The position numbers and the translations under genes were made by a program. The notes beneath the pieces are model-generated. The model saw only the letters and a program-made list of their open reading frames with translations, made no database searches and was not told where the DNA came from. Of a DNA stretch of 64,000 nt, positions 18,023-28,408 are shown piece by piece (the first letter of the stretch is position 1; the number at the start of each line of letters is the position of its first letter). Source of the DNA: Prochlorococcus sp. AG-402-M15 (GTDB lineage Bacteria > Cyanobacteriota > Cyanobacteriia > PCC-6307 > Cyanobiaceae); contig QCIP01000008.1 of NCBI GenBank assembly GCA_003216615.1, forward strand, positions 42,369 through 106,368. The letters run 5' to 3'.

Positions 18023-19978
18023 CTATTTTTCGATAAAAATATTTGTCTTTTCTTTCTTTATTTCTCTTATTTTGAGCCAAACAAGTAATGCAGTTAAATC
18101 AGCTTTACTTACTCCGGGAATTTTTGAAGCATCACCAAAATTTTTTGGCTTTATCTTATTCAAATTTTCTCTTGCTTCTAAAGATAATGTATCTATCTTT
18201 TCATAATTTATTTCTTGGGGCAAAGATTTAGAGCTTTGACGATTTATTTGTTCAATATTGTTTTTTTGTCTTCTAAGATATCCTTCGTATTTAATATCTA
18301 TTTCAACACCTTCTTTTATTGGCAAAGCCAGATCTTGTTTAGTCAAATCATATTTAGTTAGATCTGAATAATGAAAATTTGGCCTTTTTAAGAGTTCTTT
18401 CAAAGTTGTTGAGCCTTTGATTTTTGATCCCGTGTCTAACTCTATTTTTTTCGCTATTTCATCGGTATTTTTTAAACGGGTTTTTTTTAATCTTAATTTC
18501 TCGTTTTCAAGTAATTTAATCTTTTCTTGATAGGCCGACCATCTTTTCTGATCAATTAGCCCTATTTGATAACCTAATGGGGTTAATCTTCTATCAGCAT
18601 TATCTCCTCTTAGGGTTAACCTATATTCACTTCTACTAGTAAGAACTCTATATGGCTCTTTCAGATCTTTAGTAATTAAATCATTAATCATTGTTCCTAT
18701 ATAGCTGCTTTCCCTAGTAAAGATTATTGGATCTTTTTGTTTTAGTTTTCTTGTTGCATTGATCCCTGCAACTAATCCTTGCGCAGCAGCTTCTTCATAA
18801 CCAGTAGTTCCGTTAATTTGTCCGGCGCTAAATAAATATTCAATTTCTTTCGTTTCTAGTGATGTTTGGAGCTGTGTTGCAGGTATATATTCATACTCCA
18901 CAGCATATGCTGGCCGCAACATTTTACATTTACTTAATCCAGGTAAGGTTCTTAAAAGTTCTAATTGAATATTTTCGGGTAAACCTGTAGAAAATCCTTG
19001 AACATATATTTCAGGGGTATTAATTCCTTCTGGTTCTAAGAAAATTTGATGAGATTCTTTATCAGCAAATTTAACGATTTTATCTTCAATAGATGGACAA
19101 TATCTTGGTCCTTTACTATCAATAAACCCACCATAAATGGGTGTTAAATGTAAATTATCGCGTATTAGTTGGTGTGTTTTAGAAGTTGTTCTTGTTATGT
19201 GACAACTTACTTGAGGCATATTATTTTTGATTTCTGGGTCAAACGAAAAATATTTATCAGCTGCTGTACTAGGTTGAATATCTAATTCATCAAAAATGAT
19301 ACTTTTTTTATCAACTCTTGCTGGAGTACCTGTTTTTAAACGTTCTGTTTTTATACCAATTTCGTGCAAGTTTTGAGTTAGACCTTGTGCTGCTTGTTCA
19401 CCAGATCTGCCAGCTGACATTGATTTATTACCTATCCATATTCTTCCTTCTAAAAATGTACCAGCAGTGATGATAACTGATCTTGCTGAATAATAACTAC
19501 CAAAGAAAGTTCTTACACCTTTTATTCGTTTTTTTATATTTTTTTTGGAGTTCAATCCAATTTCTTCAGTTTTTGCAATATCGAGTTCAGTAATCATTGC
19601 TTCTTTTAAAGATAAATTATCTGTATTTTGTAGTATTTCGATCATCTTTTTTGAGTATTCTCTTTTATCTGTTTGAGCTCTTAATGCCCATACAGCTGGC
19701 CCTCTACTTGCATTTAATATTCTTTTCTGTATTGCTGTTTCATCAGCTAATTTTCCAATAATTCCTCCTAATGCATCAACTTCATGCACCAACTGACTTT
19801 TTGCTGGCCCGCCAACTGCAGGGTTACAAGGTTGCCAGGCAATTCTATCTAAATTGATTGTGAATAATGCTGTAGAAAATCCTAATTTTGCACTGGTTAT
19901 AGCTGCTTCACATCCTGCATGTCCTCCTCCAATGACTATGATGTCAAAAGATTCATTTTTTGATTGATGATCTTGCAT
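18023..19978 (-). CDS. mnmG: tRNA uridine 5-carboxymethylaminomethyl modification enzyme
   Basis: 651 residues (GidA). With MnmE it installs the cmnm5 group on wobble uridine 34 of several tRNAs. The N-terminal FAD-binding motif is [14 protein letters not shown]; family sequences [38 protein letters not shown] and [15 protein letters not shown] are all present. The C-terminal helical domain ends with [18 protein letters not shown]. Length is standard for the bacterial enzyme. The gene lies 14 bases downstream of dnaB, likely in one transcript. Confidence 0.97.
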   Translation of the reverse strand: MQDHQSKNESFDIIVIGGGHAGCEAAITSAKLGFSTALFTINLDRIAWQPCNPAVGGPAKSQLVHEVDALGGIIGKLADETAIQKRILNASRGPAVWALRAQTDKREYSKKMIEILQNTDNLSLKEAMITELDIAKTEEIGLNSKKNIKKRIKGVRTFFGSYYSARSVIITAGTFLEGRIWIGNKSMSAGRSGEQAAQGLTQNLHEIGIKTERLKTGTPARVDKKSIIFDELDIQPSTAADKYFSFDPEIKNNMPQVSCHITRTTSKTHQLIRDNLHLTPIYGGFIDSKGPRYCPSIEDKIVKFADKESHQIFLEPEGINTPEIYVQGFSTGLPENIQLELLRTLPGLSKCKMLRPAYAVEYEYIPATQLQTSLETKEIEYLFSAGQINGTTGYEEAAAQGLVAGINATRKLKQKDPIIFTRESSYIGTMINDLITKDLKEPYRVLTSRSEYRLTLRGDNADRRLTPLGYQIGLIDQKRWSAYQEKIKLLENEKLRLKKTRLKNTDEIAKKIELDTGSKIKGSTTLKELLKRPNFHYSDLTKYDLTKQDLALPIKEGVEIDIKYEGYLRRQKNNIEQINRQSSKSLPQEINYEKIDTLSLEARENLNKIKPKNFGDASKIPGVSKADLTALLVWLKIREIKKEKTNIFIEK

Positions 19979-19992
19979 TAGTTAGGAGCGAT

Positions 19993-21375
19993 TTAATTAG
20001 CTAAATTCCTAAATCTCGTATATTGAGGTTCAAATAATAATTTAACAGTATTTGTAGGACCATTTCTATTTTTAGTGATAATAATTTCTGTTATCCCTTT
20101 ATCTTCAGTTTCTGGATTATAGTATTCATCTCTATAAATCATACAAACTAAGTCAGCATCTTGTTCTATTGAACCTGACTCTCTAAGGTCGCTTAGTAGA
20201 GGACGTTTATTTGTTCTTGATTCAACGCCTCTACTTAATTGAGATAATGCTATTACTGGCACATTTAGTTCTCTTGCCATACTTTTAAGGCCTCTTGTTA
20301 TACGTGAAAGTTCTTGTACCCTATTATCAGGAGTAGTTCCTTCCATTAATTGTAAGTAATCAATTATTACAAGGCCTAGTTTTTTCTTTTTTTCAGCCAT
20401 TAATCTTCTACAGAGTGCTCTCATTTCAAGAACACTTAAATTAGGTTTATCGTCAATGTATATAGGCATCTGACTTAAAGTATCGATCCCTTCTCCAAGT
20501 GCTGGCCATTGCTCGGGGCTAAGACTACCTCGTTTGAGCCTGCCTCCCTCTATTCCAACTTCTAAAGATAATAATCTATAAGTGAGTTGCTCTTTACTCA
20601 TTTCAAGGCTAAATAAACAAACAGGTAAATCTTGCGAATGAGCAACATTTCTCGCCATATTTAAAACTATTGAAGTTTTCCCCATAGATGGTCTTCCGGC
20701 AACTATTATTAAATCACTTCTCTGTAATCCCTGCGTTAAGGCATCAAAATCATAGAAGAGAGTTTTTACTCCAACTTCTTCTTTCCCAAGCGATCTGGCT
20801 TCAATTTCATTAAATGTGGTAGTCAGAATTTCTGCTGCTGGTGTAAGACCTTTTGCGGGCTTTTCTTGACTAATATCAAAAATCTTTTGCTCTGCTTTAT
20901 CAAGTACTTCATTTGTCTCTTGCGTGTTATCAAAACCTAGTTGAATCACTTCACTTCCTGAACGTATTAATTGTCTTCTAATAAATTTATCTGTTATTAA
21001 TTGAGCTACTTGTTCTATAGACGCTGTAGAGGATACATTTTCCACTAGATCTACTAATTTATTGTTACCTCCAATTTTTTCTAGTGATTTATTATCTGCT
21101 AACCATGCACTCATTGATGTCAAATCAGTTGGTTTCCCTTGGGTATGCAACATTAATGCTGTTCTATAAATTTCTTGATGTGCATTTATATAAAAAGATT
21201 CAGGTTTAATTAAGTCTGCAATTCTGCCAATCGCATCTGGATCAAGGAGTATGCCACCGAGAACTGCCTCCTCTGCTTGAATGTTTTGAGGAGGGACTAA
21301 TCCAGCATTTTCGCTGATAAAATCTTTTTTAAAGTTTTTATTTTGCCCATTATTTGGAAAAGGTACTGAAACCAT
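19993..21375 (-). CDS. dnaB: Replicative DNA helicase
   Basis: 460 residues. The N-terminal DnaB domain (about 30-130, PPQNIQAEEAVLGGILLDP) is followed by the RecA-like helicase domain with Walker A GRPSMGKTS, the DYLQLM Walker B region and SQLSRGVESR. The length corresponds to an uninterrupted enzyme: there is no intein, although several other cyanobacteria carry one in dnaB. Upstream of mnmG, downstream of rplI by 58 bases on the same strand. Confidence 0.97.
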   Translation of the reverse strand: MVSVPFPNNGQNKNFKKDFISENAGLVPPQNIQAEEAVLGGILLDPDAIGRIADLIKPESFYINAHQEIYRTALMLHTQGKPTDLTSMSAWLADNKSLEKIGGNNKLVDLVENVSSTASIEQVAQLITDKFIRRQLIRSGSEVIQLGFDNTQETNEVLDKAEQKIFDISQEKPAKGLTPAAEILTTTFNEIEARSLGKEEVGVKTLFYDFDALTQGLQRSDLIIVAGRPSMGKTSIVLNMARNVAHSQDLPVCLFSLEMSKEQLTYRLLSLEVGIEGGRLKRGSLSPEQWPALGEGIDTLSQMPIYIDDKPNLSVLEMRALCRRLMAEKKKKLGLVIIDYLQLMEGTTPDNRVQELSRITRGLKSMARELNVPVIALSQLSRGVESRTNKRPLLSDLRESGSIEQDADLVCMIYRDEYYNPETEDKGITEIIITKNRNGPTNTVKLLFEPQYTRFRNLAN

Positions 21376-21433
21376 ATCTTTAATTGCTTAGATATATACT
21401 CTGGCTACTTTTCAAAATAATGCAACAAATTGA

Positions 21434-21889
21434 TTAACTTGTTACTTCAATATTTACTTCTGCATTTACTTCTTGATGTAATTTGATTTTTGCAGTAAAG
21501 GAACCTAAATTATGAATATCAGGAACTGTGATGTTTCTTCTATCAATTTCTTTTTTGGTTGCTGCTTCTATTGCTTCCGCAACATCTCCATTGGTCACTG
21601 TTCCAAAAAGCACACCATCTTCTCCAACCTGTTTTTTAATAGTGAATCTACCTATGGTTGATAAAGCAGTTTGGAAATCTAACGCTTCTTGCTTTAACTT
21701 ATCTGCAGCAATTTTTTCTTTTTCTTTTTTCCGTTCAATTTGTTTAAGAACAGCTGGGGTTACATTCATTGCTTTGCCATAAGGCAATAGAAAATTTCTT
21801 GCATATCCAGGTGCTACTTCAACTAAATCGCCTTCTTTTCCTAATGAGGCGATTGATTCAGTTAATGCGACTTGTACTCTTTTAGCCAT
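21434..21889 (-). CDS. rplI: 50S ribosomal protein L9
   Basis: 151 residues from the ATG at 21889 ([13 protein letters not shown]); a longer frame starting five codons upstream has no family support. The N-terminal domain contains [25 protein letters not shown], the L9 signature, and a long linker helix (about 55-75, [20 protein letters not shown]) leads to the C-terminal domain. Binds 23S rRNA. Located upstream of dnaB, a bacterial arrangement seen widely (rplI-dnaB). Confidence 0.97.
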   Translation of the reverse strand: MAKRVQVALTESIASLGKEGDLVEVAPGYARNFLLPYGKAMNVTPAVLKQIERKKEKEKIAADKLKQEALDFQTALSTIGRFTIKKQVGEDGVLFGTVTNGDVAEAIEAATKKEIDRRNITVPDIHNLGSFTAKIKLHQEVNAEVNIEVTS

Positions 21890-21909
21890 GAAAATATTGA
21901 ACAATATAA

Positions 21910-22848
21910 TTAATAATAAGACCTAGAGGGTAACTTTACTTTTTTTGCAAGACCTAATTTCGCAAGAATCTTAATATGTTCCCATGTTATATCAATTTGA
22001 CCTCTAAATAATCCTTGTTTTGCTGAATTAGGAAATGCATGATGGTTATTATGCCAACCCTCTCCAAATGTTAATGCAGCAACCCATGCATTGTTTTTGG
22101 ATGAATCACCACTTTTAAAAGGAGCGTTACCCCAACAATGAGTTGCTGAATTTACTAGCCAAGTTACGTGGTAAACCACCACAAGCCTCAATGGAATTCC
22201 CCAAAGGACTAAAGCCCAACCTCCAACTCCTAATTTTTGGCCTATTGCGTACAAAGAAAGTCCAATAGGAATTTGTAGGAGTAAAAAATATTTATTTAGA
22301 AATCTATAGTATGGATCTTTAATTAAATCTGCACTTAGTTTTGGAACAGTTTTGAGTGCTTCAACGTCTTTAAACATCCAGCCCATATGACTCCACCAAA
22401 ACCCCTTTTTACTATTGTGATGATCTACTTCAGTATCAGAAAAAGAGTGGTGATGCCTATGTAAACCTACCCAATCTATTGGTCCATGCTGGCAACTTAT
22501 GGCTCCGCAGGTAGCAAAAAATCTTTCTAGCCATCTTGGAACTATAAAAGATCTGTGCGATAACAATCTGTGATATCCAAGAGTGACGCCTAGACAAGCA
22601 GTAACCCAGTAAAAAAATAATAATGATACGACTGCAGGGAGACTCCAAAATTTTGGTTGTAAAGCTACAAGAGAAAGAATATGAATTGCTAACATGAAAA
22701 CAATTGTTCCCCAAGTTTTATGCAATCTTGGAGGATATTTTTTTGAATGAATGGAAGGTTCCAGTAATTTTTCTGAAAGTTCTATAACTTTTTCAGCTGG
22801 AACAGGTTTTTTTAATTTTGCTGTTTCTTGGAAAATTATTGAATTCAT
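21910..22848 (-). CDS. desC: Acyl-lipid delta-9 fatty acid desaturase
   Basis: 312 residues, integral membrane di-iron desaturase. The three histidine boxes are visible: [17 protein letters not shown] and [10 protein letters not shown]. Hydrophobic pairs flank them (about 48-90 and 185-225). The HNNHH form and length fit the acyl-CoA/acyl-lipid delta-9 group, which introduces the first double bond into stearoyl or palmitoyl glycerolipids. Delta-12 enzymes (DesA) have differently spaced boxes, so DesC is preferred. Divergent from the next gene with a 75-base shared promoter region. Confidence 0.88.
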   Translation of the reverse strand: MNSIIFQETAKLKKPVPAEKVIELSEKLLEPSIHSKKYPPRLHKTWGTIVFMLAIHILSLVALQPKFWSLPAVVSLLFFYWVTACLGVTLGYHRLLSHRSFIVPRWLERFFATCGAISCQHGPIDWVGLHRHHHSFSDTEVDHHNSKKGFWWSHMGWMFKDVEALKTVPKLSADLIKDPYYRFLNKYFLLLQIPIGLSLYAIGQKLGVGGWALVLWGIPLRLVVVYHVTWLVNSATHCWGNAPFKSGDSSKNNAWVAALTFGEGWHNNHHAFPNSAKQGLFRGQIDITWEHIKILAKLGLAKKVKLPSRSYY

Positions 22849-22852
22849 GATA

Positions 22853-22870
22853 TTGAAAAACTATTTTCAA
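22853..22870 (-). other. Inverted repeat in the desC 5' leader
   Basis: Arms of seven bases (TTGAAAA and TTTTCAA) around a four-base loop end only four bases before the desC ATG. In the mRNA this would place a small AT-rich hairpin where a ribosome binding site would be expected. It could also be a DNA operator in the shared divergent promoter region. AT-rich background makes chance occurrence possible. Confidence 0.3.
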
Positions 22871-22923
22871 AAATACCGATATGTAATATTATCATACTAT
22901 ACTATTGATAAGTTTAATTATCT

Positions 22924-23622
22924 GTGAGTATCGGATATCGCGAAAAATTATCTAGAGGTCGAAGGGCTATGGCTCATTTGATACATCTCTGGCATGAAAG
23001 AAATGGTTGGTCACATAAGGTTTTGCCATTACTTTCAGAAATTCTTGACTTAGGTAAAGTTCATAATTCGCAAATTTCTAATCTTAGGAATGGAAAATTA
23101 TCTTCACCGGGGCCTGAAGTTTTTCTTGCTTTAGCTCAAGTTAATACGATTCTTGATCAAGGTATAGAAAAAATCCGGGATCGTTTAGAAAGTAATTATC
23201 CAGAGTTATGGAAATCTTTGCAAGAGTCTGCATTACCCTTGAAAAATGATTCTGGTAATCCATTATCGGCTGGAGAGTTATTTGAGATTTTTTCTGGATT
23301 AAAATCTCTTCCTTCATCTTTTGACTGGTATATAGAAGATGAAGAAGCTTCTGATTTAAGTTATGCCTTATCAGTACATTTTTGTCAGAATAAGGCTTGG
23401 AGATCATGTAAAATTCAAGTCATGGAAGCTTATACTGTCAATAAATCTACCCGTAGAGAACGCTTCGCTGAGGTAATAGCAGGAATTAGAGACTATACGG
23501 CAGAAGAATTAGATGGAGAACTTCTTGACTTATATGAAGCTTCAAAAAAACTCTCTTATTTTCCGGGTAGAGGACCTAATGCTTTCCTCGCAGAATTAAG
23601 AAATTTAGCTTCTGAAAAATAA
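22924..23622 (+). CDS. Unknown protein with helix-turn-helix-like N-terminus
   Basis: 232 residues, GTG start; the next ATG is at codon 16, within the conserved-looking basic region, so GTG is preferred. Not assigned to a known family. Residues about 10-60 are basic and helical (LSRGRRAMAHLIHLWHERNGWS, then NSQISNLRNGKLSSPGPEV) and resemble a DNA-binding helix-turn-helix of the XRE type with the NSQISNLRNG turn as recognition segment. The rest is acidic and helical without membrane segments. It is divergent from desC and 18 bases upstream of the PLP enzyme gene. Confidence 0.65.
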   Translation: MSIGYREKLSRGRRAMAHLIHLWHERNGWSHKVLPLLSEILDLGKVHNSQISNLRNGKLSSPGPEVFLALAQVNTILDQGIEKIRDRLESNYPELWKSLQESALPLKNDSGNPLSAGELFEIFSGLKSLPSSFDWYIEDEEASDLSYALSVHFCQNKAWRSCKIQVMEAYTVNKSTRRERFAEVIAGIRDYTAEELDGELLDLYEASKKLSYFPGRGPNAFLAELRNLASEK

Positions 23623-23640
23623 CATGAGTTTTCATAATTA

Positions 23641-24933
23641 ATGACATTAAACAATAACTTAAAACTTGCTGAAAATGCTGTGCTCTCTATTGAAGAAAGT
23701 TTAAGTGAAGTTTTTCAAGAAAGATCCAATCAGGTTTTCCAGAAATTAGAAAATATTTTGACCATTTTTAAGGAAGAAAAAGTTTCTACTAGTCATTTCA
23801 ATCAATCCTCTGGTAGTGGTCATGATGATATATCTAGAGAAAAAATTGATGCGGTTTTTGCAAGATTGTTTCTTGCTGAAAAGGCAGCTGTACGAATGCA
23901 ATTTGTAAGTGGAACGCATGCAATAAGTTCCGTCTTATTTGGAATTCTTAGACCTGGAGATGTGATGTTATCTCTTACAGGACAACCATATGACACATTA
24001 GAAGAAGTGATAGGAATAAGGGGAGGAGGCAAAGGTTCTCTAAAAGATTTTAGTATTGAATATAAGCAAATAAATATCTGCGAGAATTTTGATTCTTTTG
24101 AAGATAAAATTGTTCATTTTTTTAAAGAAAATTCATGCAAATTAGTATTCATACAAAAAAGTTGTGGATATAGTTGGAGAAAATCTCTTACAAATCATCA
24201 GATAGAGAAAATTTGTAGTCTGATTCATTCTCTTGATCCTAATTGCATATGTTTTGTTGATAATTGTTATGGAGAGCTTGTTGAAGATAGTGAACCAATT
24301 TCTAAAGGGGCAAATATAATTGCTGGATCTTTGATTAAAAATTTGGGGGGGACAATTGTTCCTACTGGTGGATACATTGCAGGAGAAGCAGAGTTGGTTG
24401 AGATGGCATGTTCTAGGTTAACTTCACCAGGTATTGGTTCATCAGCAGGAATAAATTTTGGACTTGGAAGATTAATTTTGCAGGGTTTGTTTCTAGCACC
24501 ACAAATTGTTCACGAATCACTAAAAGGTGCTGATATGGTTGCCTTAGTTTTTAGAAATTTGGGATTTAAGGTTTTGCCAGAGCCAGCAACTTATAGATCT
24601 GATCTGATTCAGTCAGTGAGATTGAATAATCCTGATTTGGTACAAAAAGTTTGTCAATCTTTTCAAAATTCTTCACCAGTAGATTCTTTTTTGAATGTCG
24701 TTTCATCACCAATGAATGGATATGATTCAAAATTATTAATGGCCGGAGGTACATTTATTGAAGGAAGTACTAGCGAATTTTCAGCTGATGCTCCTTTGAG
24801 AGATCCTTATAATATTTTCATTCAAGGCGGTTCTCACATAGCTCATATCAAAATTGCATTAATTCAACTATTATCTGAATTACTAGAGGAAAATTTAATT
24901 GCAAAAGATTCTCTAATTTCTTTCTCAACTTAA
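23641..24933 (+). CDS. PLP-dependent enzyme, methionine gamma-lyase/aluminium-resistance family
   Basis: 430 residues of the YnbB/aluminium-resistance group of fold-type I PLP enzymes related to cystathionine and methionine gamma-lyases. Recognisable parts are AAVRMQFVSGTHAISSVLFGILRPGD near residues 80-105, SLTGQPYDTLEEVIG, the aspartate region ICFVDNCYGEL, and the likely PLP-lysine segment IIAGSLIKNLGGTIVPTGGYIAG. Substrate unknown. It is followed two bases later by gcvH, so it is cotranscribed with glycine cleavage genes. Confidence 0.85.
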   Translation: MTLNNNLKLAENAVLSIEESLSEVFQERSNQVFQKLENILTIFKEEKVSTSHFNQSSGSGHDDISREKIDAVFARLFLAEKAAVRMQFVSGTHAISSVLFGILRPGDVMLSLTGQPYDTLEEVIGIRGGGKGSLKDFSIEYKQINICENFDSFEDKIVHFFKENSCKLVFIQKSCGYSWRKSLTNHQIEKICSLIHSLDPNCICFVDNCYGELVEDSEPISKGANIIAGSLIKNLGGTIVPTGGYIAGEAELVEMACSRLTSPGIGSSAGINFGLGRLILQGLFLAPQIVHESLKGADMVALVFRNLGFKVLPEPATYRSDLIQSVRLNNPDLVQKVCQSFQNSSPVDSFLNVVSSPMNGYDSKLLMAGGTFIEGSTSEFSADAPLRDPYNIFIQGGSHIAHIKIALIQLLSELLEENLIAKDSLISFST

Positions 24934-24935
24934 TA

Positions 24936-25325
24936 ATGTCTTACCAGTTTCCAGAGAACTTCAATTATGCTGATACTCATGAATATGTATTAGAAGAAAA
25001 CGGATTTTTCAAAATTGGAGTTAGTGAATTTGCTATTGATCAATTAGGAGATATTGTTTTTGTTGAATTAGCTGATCAAGGGGCGACTTTAGATAAAGGT
25101 GAAACATTTGGAACAATTGAATCTGTTAAGGCTGTTGAGGAAGTTTACCTCCCTTTTTCGGGAGAAATAGTATCTGTAAATGAAAGTGTTATTGATAACC
25201 CTGAGCTTTTGCAGGATGATCCAATTGGAGAAGGTTGGTTAGTTATTTTGAAACCAGAATCAAAAGTATCATTTGATGATTTGATGTCTTCAGATGCATA
25301 TAAATCAAAGGTTATGCCAAATTAA
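24936..25325 (+). CDS. gcvH: Glycine cleavage system H protein
   Basis: 129 residues. The H protein carries the aminomethyl intermediate on a lipoyl group; the modified residue is predicted at Lys65 in GTIESVKAVEEVYLP. The sequence starts with the family pattern YADTHEYV and contains the GIVFVELADQGA-type region before the lipoyl hairpin. It lies between the PLP enzyme gene and gcvP (44-base gap to gcvP), an operon arrangement consistent with joint function with the P protein. Confidence 0.97.
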   Translation: MSYQFPENFNYADTHEYVLEENGFFKIGVSEFAIDQLGDIVFVELADQGATLDKGETFGTIESVKAVEEVYLPFSGEIVSVNESVIDNPELLQDDPIGEGWLVILKPESKVSFDDLMSSDAYKSKVMPN

Positions 25326-25369
25326 AGCAAAATCTTCAACAATAGTGTAAGTTATAGAAAAAATTGGAT

Positions 25370-28279
25370 ATGAAATCAGAAGTTAATTCCGATTTATTTA
25401 TTAATAGACACCTTGGTTTGAGTGATATTGATGAGCAGAGAATGCTATCTAAACTTGGTTTCAATAATATTGATCAATTTATAGATCAAGTTATTCCTGA
25501 AGATATTCAGCTAAAAGATCAATCTTCTGAAATATTACCCAAAGGTTGTTCGGAAATTGAGGCTTTAAATGAATTAGAAGAGATTTCGAATAAAAACACT
25601 AAAATGAGATCCCTAATAGGACTTGGTTATTACGACAATCATATGCCTCAAGTAATTCAAAGGCATGTGCTTGAAAATCCGAGGTGGTACACTTCTTATA
25701 CTCCATACCAAGCAGAAATTGCACAAGGCAGATTAGAAGCTCTTTTTAATTTTCAGACTATTGTTTGTGAACTAACAGGATTCCCTGTTGCTAATGCATC
25801 TTTGTTAGATGAGGGCACTTCTGCTGCGGAAGCTATGGCAATGAGTTTTGCGGCAAGAAAAAATAAATCTTCAAATGTTTACTTAGTGGAATCAAATGTT
25901 TTTGATCATACTTTTAATATTCTAAAAACCAGGGCAAAACCTTTGGGAATATCCTTAAAACGCTTTAATCAAAGCAACCTTCCAAATAATGATAATGTTT
26001 TCGGAATTTTGTTGCAATTACCCGGTAAAAATGGCGAATTATTTGATCCCACATTTTTAATATCCCAAGCACATAGATCAGAAATTATTGTAACGGCATG
26101 TATTGATCCATTGGCACAAGTTTTAATTAAACCAATTTCTGAATTTGGTGTGGATGTTGCAGTAGGTAGTATGCAAAGATTCGGTGTTCCATTGGGTTTT
26201 GGTGGACCCCACGCCGCATTTTTTGCATGTAGCGAAAAATATAAAAGGCTTATCCCGGGAAGAATTGTTGGCCAGACTCTTTCTAAAAATGGAGAAAAGT
26301 CTTTAAGACTAGCATTACAAACAAGAGAGCAACATATTAGAAGAGAGAAGGCCACTAGTAATATTTGTACTGCTCAATCTTTGTTAGCTATAATTTCTTC
26401 TTTTTATGCAATTTATCATGGACCTGCTGGTTTAACCCAAATTGCTAAGAGAATAGTGGAGTTGAGAAAAAATTTAGAATCTTGTTTGGCTGATTTAGGT
26501 TTTGATATTCCCGATGGGATTAGATTTGATAGTGTTGATGTTTATTCTGAGCATTCTCAAAAGATTCATAATGAAGCTTTAAAAAATGGTTATAACTTAA
26601 GAATTTTGCCTCTGGGATCAACTATTCAAAACTCAACTGGCTTTGGGATTTCTTTAGATGAACTTAGTAATGAAAAAGAAATCAAAGATATTTTAATTTT
26701 CATAGCAAGTATTCTAGAAAAAGAAGAAGATTTAGAAAATATAAAATTTGATAAGGGATTTCAGCTTGCAAGTATAGCTTTGAGATCTAGTGAATGGATG
26801 CAGCAAGATATATTCACAAATTACCAAAGTGAAACTGAATTAATGAGATATATATTCCGCCTTGCTGAAAAAGATTTTTCTTTGGTTGATGGAATGATGC
26901 CATTAGGAAGTTGTACTATGAAGTTAAATTCTGCAGCAGAGTTAAATCCAGTCTCTTGGGCTAATTTATCTTCAATTCATCCTTTTTCTCCACTAAACCA
27001 AACTAAGGGCTATTCAAAAATAATATCTGACCTTGAAAAATGGATAAGTGATATTGTTGGTCTAAAATCAGTTTCTTTTCAACCAAATGCAGGTTCTCAA
27101 GGAGAGTTTGCAGGCTTATTGGCAATTAATTCTTATTTTCAATCAAAAGGTGAACTTTCAAGAAAAAAATGTTTAATTCCTAAAAGTGCTCATGGAACAA
27201 ATCCTGCTAGTGCAGTCATGGCAGGTTTTGATGTTTTAACCGTTGAATGTGATGAACAAGGAAATATTGATTTACAGGATTTGTCTATCAAGGTGAAGAA
27301 ATTTGATACCCAAATTGGTGCTCTCATGTTGACTTATCCTTCTACTCATGGAGTTTTTGAATTACAAATCAAAAAGATATGTGACTTAATTCACTCTGTT
27401 GGGGGATTTGTCTATTTAGATGGAGCAAATCTAAATGCTCAGGTTGGACTATGTAAACCGGGGAACTATGGTGTTGACGTCTGTCATTTAAATTTACATA
27501 AAACATTCTGCATTCCTCATGGAGGAGGAGGTCCAGGAGTAGGTCCAGTTGCTGCATCAGAAATTTTAAGCCCATTTCTTCCTACTCATTCTTTAAAAGA
27601 TAATAATTTATCCAATAGTTCAAATTACGTATCTTCTGCCAAGCATGGGAGTGCAAGTATTCTTCCAATAAGTTGGATGTATATAAAAATGGCTGGTCTT
27701 AGTGGTTTAAGGAAAGCAACTACTCATGCCATTTTATCGGCTAATTATATAGCACATTCTTTAAAGCATAAATTCAAGATTCTTTATAAAGGAAAAAATA
27801 ATTTTGTAGCACATGAATGTATTTTAGATTTTAGAGATTTAAAATCTAAAACTGGTTTGAGTGTAAATGATTTAGCTAAAAGATTAATAGATTACAGTTT
27901 TCATGCCCCAACTATTAGTTGGCCTGTACCAGAAACCATAATGATAGAGCCTACTGAAAGTGAGAGTTTGGCAGAATTGGATAGATTTTGTGAGGCTATG
28001 CTATTGATCGGCGAAGAAATCAGAGAAATAGAAAATAAAAATGAATTAAATAATAATAATGTAATAAGCAATGCACCTCATACACTCAAAGAGTTGATTG
28101 CTGATAATTGGAATTATCCTTATTCGAAGGAGAAAGCTTCTTTTCCTTATAAAACTAAAACAGTTATCAAGTTTTGGTCTTCGGTTTCTAGGATTAATAA
28201 TGCATATGGCGATCGCAATTTAATTTGTTCTTGCAATGTAAATAGAGCAGATACCTTAGAAGAAAAAAAATGTGCTTAA
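25370..28279 (+). CDS. gcvP: Glycine dehydrogenase (decarboxylating), P protein
   Basis: 969 residues from ATG 25370; a TTG two codons upstream is an alternative. Homodimeric-type P protein with the two halves fused. It decarboxylates glycine and loads the methylamine on GcvH. Visible: FINRHLG at the N-terminus, SLLDEGTSAAEAM, and in the C-terminal half FQPNAGSQGEFAGL, SAHGTNPASA, GGFVYLDGANLNAQVG and CHLNLHKTFCIPHGGGGPG, whose lysine binds PLP. Normal length for the bacterial single-chain enzyme. Confidence 0.97.
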   Translation: MKSEVNSDLFINRHLGLSDIDEQRMLSKLGFNNIDQFIDQVIPEDIQLKDQSSEILPKGCSEIEALNELEEISNKNTKMRSLIGLGYYDNHMPQVIQRHVLENPRWYTSYTPYQAEIAQGRLEALFNFQTIVCELTGFPVANASLLDEGTSAAEAMAMSFAARKNKSSNVYLVESNVFDHTFNILKTRAKPLGISLKRFNQSNLPNNDNVFGILLQLPGKNGELFDPTFLISQAHRSEIIVTACIDPLAQVLIKPISEFGVDVAVGSMQRFGVPLGFGGPHAAFFACSEKYKRLIPGRIVGQTLSKNGEKSLRLALQTREQHIRREKATSNICTAQSLLAIISSFYAIYHGPAGLTQIAKRIVELRKNLESCLADLGFDIPDGIRFDSVDVYSEHSQKIHNEALKNGYNLRILPLGSTIQNSTGFGISLDELSNEKEIKDILIFIASILEKEEDLENIKFDKGFQLASIALRSSEWMQQDIFTNYQSETELMRYIFRLAEKDFSLVDGMMPLGSCTMKLNSAAELNPVSWANLSSIHPFSPLNQTKGYSKIISDLEKWISDIVGLKSVSFQPNAGSQGEFAGLLAINSYFQSKGELSRKKCLIPKSAHGTNPASAVMAGFDVLTVECDEQGNIDLQDLSIKVKKFDTQIGALMLTYPSTHGVFELQIKKICDLIHSVGGFVYLDGANLNAQVGLCKPGNYGVDVCHLNLHKTFCIPHGGGGPGVGPVAASEILSPFLPTHSLKDNNLSNSSNYVSSAKHGSASILPISWMYIKMAGLSGLRKATTHAILSANYIAHSLKHKFKILYKGKNNFVAHECILDFRDLKSKTGLSVNDLAKRLIDYSFHAPTISWPVPETIMIEPTESESLAELDRFCEAMLLIGEEIREIENKNELNNNNVISNAPHTLKELIADNWNYPYSKEKASFPYKTKTVIKFWSSVSRINNAYGDRNLICSCNVNRADTLEEKKCA

Positions 28280-28408
28280 AGGACTAGCGTCATTATATTT
28301 CCTTAGTTATTATCAATGTAAATAAAAATTTAATATTTTCTTATAGAAATTTTTTAAATTTTTTTATTAAAATATTCGAGCATCAAATTTTTTGGGGTAT
28401 TTGAAGCT

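Noticed and set aside
19993..21375. Possible intein in dnaB
   Set aside because: Helicase motifs are contiguous and the length (460 residues) is that of an uninterrupted DnaB.
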